Below the pieces are notes generated by a model. That model had not been told where the DNA came from. It saw only the letters and a program-made list of their open reading frames with translations, and made no database searches. Made by a program: the position numbers and the translations under genes. A stretch of 49,116 nt of DNA, taken from contig NZ_VCHX02000341.1 in assembly GCF_005768555.2 (NCBI RefSeq), positions 1 to 49,116 on the forward strand, written 5' to 3'. The stretch comes from Streptomyces sporangiiformans. GTDB taxonomy: Bacteria > Actinomycetota > Actinomycetes > Streptomycetales > Streptomycetaceae. Of the stretch, positions 43,040 through 49,116 are shown piece by piece (positions within the stretch are counted from its first letter, which is position 1; every line of letters starts with the position of its first letter).

Positions 43040-46000
43040 ATGTTTCACGTGAAACCCATCGACCCGCGTCTGCTGCGGTACGCCCGTGCCACCCGTCTCT
43101 TTCTGGTGGCGGTCATCGGTCTGGGTGCCGTGGGGGCGGCGTTGGTCATCGCCCAGGCGATGCTCATCGCCGAGGTGGTCGTGGGTGCCTTCCAGCATGG
43201 GCTGGAGATCGCGGAACTCCGCACGCCACTCCTGCTGTTGGCGGCGGTCGCGGGGGGCCGGGCGCTCGTCGCCTGGCTCACCGAACTCGCGGCGCACCGG
43301 GCAAGCGCGGCGGTCAAGTCGGAGCTGCGAGGGCGGTTGCTGGAGCGTGCGGGGGCGCTCGGGCCGGGTTGGCTGAGCGGACAGCGGACAGGGTCACTCG
43401 TCGCGCTCGCCACGCGCGGGGTCGATGCGCTGGACGGCTACTTCTCCCGCTATCTGCCGCAGTTGGGGCTGGCGCTGGTGGTGCCCGTGGCGGTGCTGGC
43501 GCGGATCGTCACCGAGGACTGGGTGTCGGCGGCGGTCATCGTCGGCACCCTGCCTCTCATCCCTGTTTTCATGGTGCTCATCGGCTGGGCCACGCAGTCC
43601 CGAATGGACCGTCAGTGGCGACTGCTGTCGCGGCTCTCGGGACACTTCCTGGATGTGGTCGCGGGACTGCCCACCCTCAAGGTGTTCGGGCGGGCTAAGG
43701 CGCAGGCCGAGTCGATCCGGCGGATCACCGGCGAGTACCGGCAGGCCACCATGCGGACCCTCCGGATCGCCTTCATCTCGTCCTTCGCCCTGGAGTTGCT
43801 CGCCACGCTGTCGGTCGCACTCGTCGCGGTGACCATCGGGATGCGGCTCGTCCATGGCGAGATGGATCTGTACGTGGGGCTGGTCATCCTCGTCCTCGCG
43901 CCCGAGGCGTATCTGCCGCTCCGGCAGGTGGGTGCGCAGTACCACGCGGCCGCGGAGGGGCTGGCCGCCGCGGAGGAGATCTTCGCGGTACTGGAGACGC
44001 CGGTGCCGTCGTCCGGTACCGCGATCGTGTCGCTGTCCGGGTCCCGGACCGAGGCGCTGTCCGGGTCTCGGACCGAGGCGCTGTCCGGGTCTCGGACCGA
44101 GGCGCTGTCTGAAACCGGAACCGAGACCGTGCCGTCCTCCGGCGGAATCCGCCTCGACGAGGTGACGGTCCGGTACCCCGGGCGGTCGTCGGACGCCGTA
44201 TCGGACGTGTCCTTCACGGTCGAGCCCGGTGAGACGGTGGCGCTCGTCGGGCCCAGCGGGGTGGGCAAGTCGACGCTGCTGAACGTGCTGTTGGGGTTCG
44301 TGGAGCCCGCGTCGGGACGGGTGCGTGTCGGGGGAGTCGATCTCGCCGAGGTCGACCTGGAGGAGTGGCGGTCGCGCATCGCGTGGGTCCCGCAGCGGCC
44401 GCATCTGTACGCCGGGACGATCGCCGAGAACGTAACGCTGGCGCGCCCCGGCGCGGGCGACGCAGAGGTACGCAGGGCGCTCGGTGACGCGGGTGCTCTC
44501 GAGTTCGTGGACGTCTTGCCCGACGGAGTGCGGACGGAACTCGGGGAGAACGGGGCCGGGCTGTCCGCGGGGCAGCGGCAACGGCTCGCGCTGGCCCGGG
44601 CGTTCCTCGCGGACCGGCCCGTGCTGCTGCTCGACGAACCGACGGCTTCGTTGGACGGACAGACCGAGGCCGAGGTCGTGGAGGCGGTTCGGCGCCTGGC
44701 TGTGGGGCGGACAGTACTGCTCGTGGTGCACCGGCCGGCGTTGCTCGGGGTGGCGGACCGGGTGGTGCGGCTGGAGCTCGGCGCGCCCGTAGTGGGGTCC
44801 GGTGCGGAGCGTTCCGGCGGTGCGGATGTGCACCGCACCGAAGGGGCGGCAGCCGTGCCGGCCGTGGGCGCCGGCAAGGCGTCGTTCACCTTGGAGGCAG
44901 GGGGTCCGCAGACGCCGGGTCCACAGGCACGGAGCCCGGAGGCGGAGGCCTCTGAGGCGGCAGAATCCGAGCCGCGGCTGTCTCAGCCGCGGGTGGCCGC
45001 GGCGCGGGGCGGTGTTCTCGCGCGCGTGCGGGCCATGGCCGGCCCTCGGCGCGCTCGGCTCGCGCTGGCGCTCCTGCTCGGCAGCCTCGCGCTCGGGAGC
45101 GCGGTCGGCCTGATGGCCACCTCAGGGTGGCTGATCTCGCGGGCCTCGCAGCAGCCTCCTGTGCTGTACCTGATGGTCGCGGTGACGGCCACGCGGGCGT
45201 TCGGCATCGGGCGGGCCGTCTTCCGCTATGCCGAGCGGCTGGTGTCGCACGAGGCCGTGCTGCGGATGCTGGCCGACACCCGGGTCGCCGTGTACCGGCG
45301 GCTCGAACGGCTCGCTCCCGCCGGTCTGCGGGCCACCCGCCGAGGTGACCTGCTCTCACGGCTCGTCGCCGACGTCGACGCGCTGCAGGACTACTGGCTG
45401 CGCTGGCTGCTGCCCGCATCTGCCGCGGTCGCGGTGTCCGCCGCCTCCGTCGGGTTCTCCGCCTGGCTGCTGCCCGAGGCCGGAGCCCTCCTCGCCCTCG
45501 GGCTGCTGGCCGCAGGGGCCGGCGTCCCGCTGCTGACCGGCGCCGTCGCACGTCGCGCGGAGCGTCGGCTGGCCCCCGCACGGGGCGTCCTGGCGACCCG
45601 CGTGGCCGATCTCCTCACCGGTACCGCCGAGTTGACGGTCGCCGGTGCGCTGCCCGCTCGTACCGCGGAAGCCCGGCGGGCCGACGGGGTGCTCACCCGC
45701 ATCGCGTCGCGCGCCGCGACCGCCACCGCGCTCGGCGAAGGGCTCACCGCACTCATATCCGGGCTCACCGTGGCGGCCACCGCGCTCGTCGGCGCACAGG
45801 CCGTCGCCGCCGGACGCCTCGACGGCGTACTGATGGCCGTCGTCGTCCTCACCCCGCTGGCCGCTTTCGAGGCCGTCCTCGGGCTGCCGCTCGCAGTCCA
45901 GTACCGCCAGCGGGTGCACAAGAGCGCGGAACGCGTCCACGAGGTCCTGGACGCCCCCGAGCCCGTACGCGAACCGGAGCAGCCGGGCCCCGTGCCCGCG

Positions 46001-46756
46001 TCGCCGTTCCCGCTCGTCCTCAAGGAACTGAGCGCTCGCCACCCCGGGCAGGACCGGGACGCGCTGGCCGGGCTCGACCTGACCCTGGAACAAGGCAGCA
46101 GGATCGCCGTCGTCGGGTCTTCCGGGGCAGGCAAGACGACCCTCGCGCAGGTGCTCCTGCGGTTCCTGGACGCGGGAGCCGGCACGTACACGCTGGGCGG
46201 CGAGGACGCGTACGGCCTGGACAGTGACGACGTACGACGCCTGGTCGGGCTGTGCGCGCAGGACGCGCACCTCTTCGACAGCTCGGTGCGCGAGAACCTG
46301 CTGCTCGCGCGCAAGGACGCGACCGAGGACGAGTTGCGTGACGTACTCGGGCGGGCCCGGCTGCTCGACTGGGCGGACGGACTGCCGGACGGACTGGACA
46401 CACTGATCGGTGAGCACGGCGCACGGCTGTCCGGCGGGCAGCGGCAGCGGCTCGCTCTGGCCCGCGCGCTGCTCGCCGACTTCCCCGTCCTCGTCCTCGA
46501 CGAGCCCGCGGAGCATCTCGACCTTCCGACGGCCGACGCGCTCACCACCGATCTGCTGGCCGCGACCGAGGGACGCACGACGCTGCTCATCACGCACCGG
46601 CTGGCAGGTCTGGAAGCCGTCGACGAGGTGATCGTGCTGGCGGAAGGCCGTGTGGTGCAGCGAGGTCCGTACAGCGAGCTGGCCGCCCTGGAGGGCCCGC
46701 TGCGGGAGATGCGGGAGCGGGAGGACGAGACGGAGCTGTTGGTGGCGGCGAGCTAG
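43040..46756 (+). CDS. cydDC: Fused CydDC ABC exporter for cytochrome bd assembly
   Basis: Single polypeptide of 1238 aa joining the two half-transporters CydD and CydC, which export thiol compounds and are required to assemble cytochrome bd. Half one: six membrane segments, Walker A GPSGVGKST near residue 404, signature LSAGQRQR, Walker B LLLDEPTA. Half two (from about residue 660): six segments, Walker A GSSGAGKTT near 1026, signature LSGGQRQR, Walker B LVLDEPAE. An 8-residue repeat (LSGSRTEA) fills the linker before the first ATPase. ATG 43040 is followed by a parS encoding FHVK. The fusion is usual in streptomycetes. Confidence 0.96.
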   Translation: MFHVKPIDPRLLRYARATRLFLVAVIGLGAVGAALVIAQAMLIAEVVVGAFQHGLEIAELRTPLLLLAAVAGGRALVAWLTELAAHRASAAVKSELRGRLLERAGALGPGWLSGQRTGSLVALATRGVDALDGYFSRYLPQLGLALVVPVAVLARIVTEDWVSAAVIVGTLPLIPVFMVLIGWATQSRMDRQWRLLSRLSGHFLDVVAGLPTLKVFGRAKAQAESIRRITGEYRQATMRTLRIAFISSFALELLATLSVALVAVTIGMRLVHGEMDLYVGLVILVLAPEAYLPLRQVGAQYHAAAEGLAAAEEIFAVLETPVPSSGTAIVSLSGSRTEALSGSRTEALSGSRTEALSETGTETVPSSGGIRLDEVTVRYPGRSSDAVSDVSFTVEPGETVALVGPSGVGKSTLLNVLLGFVEPASGRVRVGGVDLAEVDLEEWRSRIAWVPQRPHLYAGTIAENVTLARPGAGDAEVRRALGDAGALEFVDVLPDGVRTELGENGAGLSAGQRQRLALARAFLADRPVLLLDEPTASLDGQTEAEVVEAVRRLAVGRTVLLVVHRPALLGVADRVVRLELGAPVVGSGAERSGGADVHRTEGAAAVPAVGAGKASFTLEAGGPQTPGPQARSPEAEASEAAESEPRLSQPRVAAARGGVLARVRAMAGPRRARLALALLLGSLALGSAVGLMATSGWLISRASQQPPVLYLMVAVTATRAFGIGRAVFRYAERLVSHEAVLRMLADTRVAVYRRLERLAPAGLRATRRGDLLSRLVADVDALQDYWLRWLLPASAAVAVSAASVGFSAWLLPEAGALLALGLLAAGAGVPLLTGAVARRAERRLAPARGVLATRVADLLTGTAELTVAGALPARTAEARRADGVLTRIASRAATATALGEGLTALISGLTVAATALVGAQAVAAGRLDGVLMAVVVLTPLAAFEAVLGLPLAVQYRQRVHKSAERVHEVLDAPEPVREPEQPGPVPASPFPLVLKELSARHPGQDRDALAGLDLTLEQGSRIAVVGSSGAGKTTLAQVLLRFLDAGAGTYTLGGEDAYGLDSDDVRRLVGLCAQDAHLFDSSVRENLLLARKDATEDELRDVLGRARLLDWADGLPDGLDTLIGEHGARLSGGQRQRLALARALLADFPVLVLDEPAEHLDLPTADALTTDLLAATEGRTTLLITHRLAGLEAVDEVIVLAEGRVVQRGPYSELAALEGPLREMREREDETELLVAAS
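43042..43055. other. parS: parS site, perfect, at the cydDC start codon
   Basis: Perfect GTTTCACGTGAAAC sharing the G of the cydDC ATG; codons 2-5 (Phe-His-Val-Lys) are read from it. Confidence 0.92.
44031..44102 (+). repeat. 24-bp tandem repeat inside cydDC
   Basis: Three 24-bp copies with one difference, plus a diverged fourth, encoding LSGSRTEA units in the linker between the first membrane domain and its ATPase. In frame, so the reading frame survives copy-number changes. Confidence 0.9.
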
Positions 46757-46804
46757 GGGTGTCGTTTGGATCACCCAGGTCCCGCGGTGATCCAAACGGC
46801 ACCC
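46757..46804 (+). terminator. Terminator of the cyd operon
   Basis: 19-bp inverted repeat (46757-46775 and 46786-46804) with one mismatch, beginning at the first base after the cydDC stop. Confidence 0.88.
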
Positions 46805-46947
46805 TGGCTCCGGCGCCGCCGTTGCCGGAGGCCGTGCTGTCGCAGGCCCCTGTTCGGAGCAGCGCGGTGACCCATCCGTGGCGCCGCGTCCCCCAGGCGT
46901 ACGCCTTGAACGGGCCAGTGCCTCCGACGCACGACACGATCCCTCTC

Positions 46948-48015
46948 ATGCGCTCACCTCGCCGCCATGCCCTGCTCGTACCGGCGCTGCTGTGCGCGCT
47001 GGCCGTCCTGGCGGCCGGGTCCACGGCGGCCATAGGAGACGACGTGGATTCCGGTGGCTCCGGCGGCTCGCGTGGCGCCGGCGCCGAGGTGGCGCGGCTG
47101 CTCCAGGAGACGTCCGTCGCGACGCATCAGTACGAGGAGGGACGCAGGGAAGCCGAGGCGCAACGAGCCAAGGCGCGGCGGTTGGAGCGGCTTCTCGCGC
47201 GGGAGCGGCGGAACATCGACGTACTGCGCGACGAACTCGGCCGGATCGCGCGCGCCCAGTACCGCAGCGGAGGCTCGCTCCCCCAGGCGGCGCAGATGCT
47301 GCTCGCGGAGAGCCCCGAGGATCTGATGCGCGGTCAGCATGCCCTCTGGCAGGCCGACCTGGCGCTCAACAACACCGTCATCAAGAGCCGCCGCGCGGAG
47401 ACACAACTCGCCGCCGACGAGGCGAAGGCCTCCGCGGCCTGGCAGGCGCTGGAGCGGCGCAACGCCCGGCTCGCCGAGATGAAGCGGGGGATCGAGCGGA
47501 AGCTCGAAGCGGCTCAGTGGACGCTTCAGGGGCGGGCGGAGGCCTCGGTCGCGGCGGGATCGTGCCGTGGCGCCGTCCGCCTCGGCCAGCGGAAAAGAAA
47601 GAGCTTCACGCGCGCGTGGGTCGCACCGGTGGAGACGTACGAACTCTCCGCGGGCTTCGGCAGCGGCGGAGCGTACTGGGCGAACGGGCACACCGGGCAG
47701 GACTTCGCGGTGGACATCGGCACGCCGGTGCGTTCGGTCGGTGAGGGACGGGTGGTGAAGGTGTCGTGCGGCGGCGCGTTCGGCGTCGAGGTCGTGGTGC
47801 GGCATCCGAACGGCTACTACACGCAGTACGCGCACCTCTCAGCCGTCGCCGTCGACCAAGGGGAGCGGGTGGCGCCGGGACAGTGGGTCGGCCAGTCGGG
47901 CACGACCGGCAACTCGACCGGCCCGCACCTGCACTTCGAGGTGCGCCTGACGCCGTACCTGGGGTCGGGTGTCGATCCGCTGGAGTGGCTGGCCGAGCAT
48001 GGGGTGCGCCTTTAG
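46948..48015 (+). CDS. Secreted M23-family peptidase (LytM/DD-endopeptidase type)
   Basis: Exported protein of 355 aa. The signal peptide is at residues 1-30 (RHALLVPALLCALAVLAAGS). A long coiled coil follows (about 45-205, Arg/Glu/Ala heptads such as REAEAQRAKARRLERLLARE). The C-terminal LytM domain has GHTGQDFAVDIGTPV with zinc ligands His and Asp and GPHLHFEVRLTPYLGSGVDP with the active His pair. It probably cuts peptidoglycan peptides. The coiled-coil plus LytM layout resembles EnvC/NlpD-type hydrolases or their regulators. ATG 46948 is chosen as the start of the signal peptide. Confidence 0.9.
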   Translation: MRSPRRHALLVPALLCALAVLAAGSTAAIGDDVDSGGSGGSRGAGAEVARLLQETSVATHQYEEGRREAEAQRAKARRLERLLARERRNIDVLRDELGRIARAQYRSGGSLPQAAQMLLAESPEDLMRGQHALWQADLALNNTVIKSRRAETQLAADEAKASAAWQALERRNARLAEMKRGIERKLEAAQWTLQGRAEASVAAGSCRGAVRLGQRKRKSFTRAWVAPVETYELSAGFGSGGAYWANGHTGQDFAVDIGTPVRSVGEGRVVKVSCGGAFGVEVVVRHPNGYYTQYAHLSAVAVDQGERVAPGQWVGQSGTTGNSTGPHLHFEVRLTPYLGSGVDPLEWLAEHGVRL

Positions 48016-48082
48016 GGGCTTCACTCCCCAATTCAGGGGCTACTCCCCCAGGCTTTCGGCAGGCGCCGGGACCGCCTCCCGC

Positions 48083-48952
48083 TCACCTGCGCTCTGCGAG
48101 CATCCGCTCGATCACGACCGCCACCCCGTCCTCGTTGTTGGCGACCGTGCGACCGGAGGCCGCGGCGATGACGTCGGGGTGTGCGTTGCCCATCGCGTAC
48201 GACGTGCCCGCCCAGGTGAGCATCTCGACGTCGTTCGGCATGTCCCCGAAGGCGACGACCTCCTCGTGCGAGATGCCGCGCTCGGCGCAGCACAGAGCGA
48301 GCGTGCTGGCCTTGGAGACGCCGGGGCCGCTGATCTCCAGCAGTGCGCTGGGGCTGGAGCGGGTGATGACCGCGCGGTCGCCGACGGCGATGCGGGCCAG
48401 GCCCAGGAAGTCGTCCGGGGCGATGTCGCTGTGGTAGGCGAGCACCTTGAGCACCGGCTGATCCGCGCCCTGCGCGTCCTCGGCTAGGAGTTTCTCGGCG
48501 GGCGCGATGGTGTCCGGCGGCTCCATGTGCAGCGACGGGTAGGTCGGCTCCAGGTGGAAACTGTAGGTCCGCTCGACGGCGAACGACGTGCCGGGCGCGG
48601 CGGCGCGCAGCAAGGTGATGACGTCCAGGGCGGTCTCGGTCGCCAACTCCCGGATCTTGACGAACTGGTGGCTTCCGGGGCCGCCGTGCAGGTCGACCAC
48701 CGCGGCGCCGTTCCCGCAGATGGCCAGCCCGTGGCCGTGGACGTGGTCGCTGACGACATCCATCCAGCGGGCCGGGCGGCCGGTCACGAAGAAGACCTCG
48801 ATACCGGCCTCCTCGGCGGCGGCCAGAGCGGCGACCGTGCGCTGCGAGACGGACTTGTCGTCGCGCAGCAGGGTGCCGTCCAGATCCGTGGCGATCAGCC
48901 GGGGCGGAACGGTGGGGGCCGGGGGCTGGGGCCGGCGGGTCGCTGAGGTCAC
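48083..48952 (-). CDS. Cof-type HAD phosphatase
   Basis: HAD hydrolase of 289 aa of the Cof/sugar-phosphatase subfamily. Motif I IATDLDGTLLRDDKSVS is near residue 20, motif II Thr sits in FFVTGRPARW near 55, and motif IV FGDMPNDVEMLTWAG near 235, with the cap domain between. Cytosolic; it dephosphorylates sugar phosphates or cofactors (substrate unknown). GTG 48952 matches the start of homology as I know it; ATG 48970 and 49000 are in frame upstream. Faces the M23 peptidase gene. Confidence 0.88.
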   Translation of the reverse strand: MTSATRRPQPPAPTVPPRLIATDLDGTLLRDDKSVSQRTVAALAAAEEAGIEVFFVTGRPARWMDVVSDHVHGHGLAICGNGAAVVDLHGGPGSHQFVKIRELATETALDVITLLRAAAPGTSFAVERTYSFHLEPTYPSLHMEPPDTIAPAEKLLAEDAQGADQPVLKVLAYHSDIAPDDFLGLARIAVGDRAVITRSSPSALLEISGPGVSKASTLALCCAERGISHEEVVAFGDMPNDVEMLTWAGTSYAMGNAHPDVIAAASGRTVANNEDGVAVVIERMLAERR

Positions 48953-49033
48953 TTCGCCATTGTCCCGCATATGCCAGCACGGCCGTGTGGAACATCGCAC
49001 ATCTGCATGCCGTACGCCCTCACCTGTACCTTT

Positions 49034-49116
49034 GCCTGCCGCCTGCCGCCTGCCGCCTGCCGCCTGCCGCCTGCCGCCTGCCGCCTGCCGCCTGCCGCCT
49101 GCCGCCTGCCGCCTGC
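49034..49116. repeat. Heptamer tandem repeat (GCCTGCC)n, cut by the window edge
   Basis: Nearly twelve perfect copies of the 7-bp unit GCCTGCC fill the last 83 bases and continue past the window. The unit has one strand rich in C and no coding frame that I can support. Confidence 0.92.

Noticed and set aside
44031..44102. CRISPR-like repeat in cydDC
   Set aside because: Units are directly contiguous with no spacers and are in frame as coding sequence.
49034..49116. CRISPR or attachment-site repeat at the window end
   Set aside because: A 7-bp unit without spacers is a simple microsatellite.

Overview
The window is high-GC chromosomal DNA of a Streptomyces (or very close relative), from the conserved core close to the replication origin. 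The evidence is the very high GC with GC-rich third codon positions, the ssgR-ssgA sporulation pair (a streptomycete hallmark), FemX, ptpA, a fused cydDC, and repeated copies of the streptomycete ParB-binding site parS (GTTTCACGTGAAAC). Gene order matches my memory of the S. coelicolor stretch from about SCO3901 to SCO3950 (rpsF-ssb-rpsR-rplI, dnaB, ptpA, ssgR/ssgA, thiC, cydAB-cydDC). The locus tags are recalled and were not searched.

Layout. 1-7 kb: cell-envelope genes, namely a class A penicillin-binding protein (5' end outside the window), a GT87-type membrane glycosyltransferase, an alanine racemase-like protein and FemX. 7-12.5 kb: replication and translation block with rpsF-ssb-rpsR-rplI, a MATE transporter, and dnaB behind a 450-bp leader holding a cluster of DnaA-box-like nonamers. 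12.7-19 kb: accessory-looking stretch with a secreted FG-GAP protein, an esterase, a broken IS110-family transposase, a Tet(X)-like flavin monooxygenase divergent from a TetR regulator, and a serine beta-lactamase-type hydrolase. 19-29 kb: acetyltransferases, a MarR/MFS pair, a membrane protein, HAD and Nudix hydrolases, a flavohemoglobin, a LysR regulator, a PLP enzyme-ptpA-holin-like operon and a cupin. 30-38.7 kb: ssgR-ssgA, a His-rich YibE/F transporter-like protein, thiC under a TPP riboswitch, a membrane protein, a metallophosphoesterase and a LacI regulator. 39-49 kb: a histidinol-phosphate-type aminotransferase, the cytochrome bd operon cydA-cydB-cydDC with a perfect Rex operator, an M23 peptidase, a Cof-type HAD phosphatase, and a heptamer repeat at the window edge.

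The most striking non-gene signal is parS. Six perfect copies and two one-mismatch copies are scattered through the window, and several sit inside other functional elements: a tandem pair abutting a terminator, one at the centre of a perfect 40-bp palindrome between convergent genes, two at gene start codons (encoding Phe-His-Val-Lys just after the start), and one degenerate copy as a hairpin inside the thiC TPP riboswitch. The second signal is the DnaA-box-like cluster in front of the replicative helicase gene. I found no tRNA, rRNA, CRISPR array or intact mobile element, and no multi-gene system that looks wholly new.
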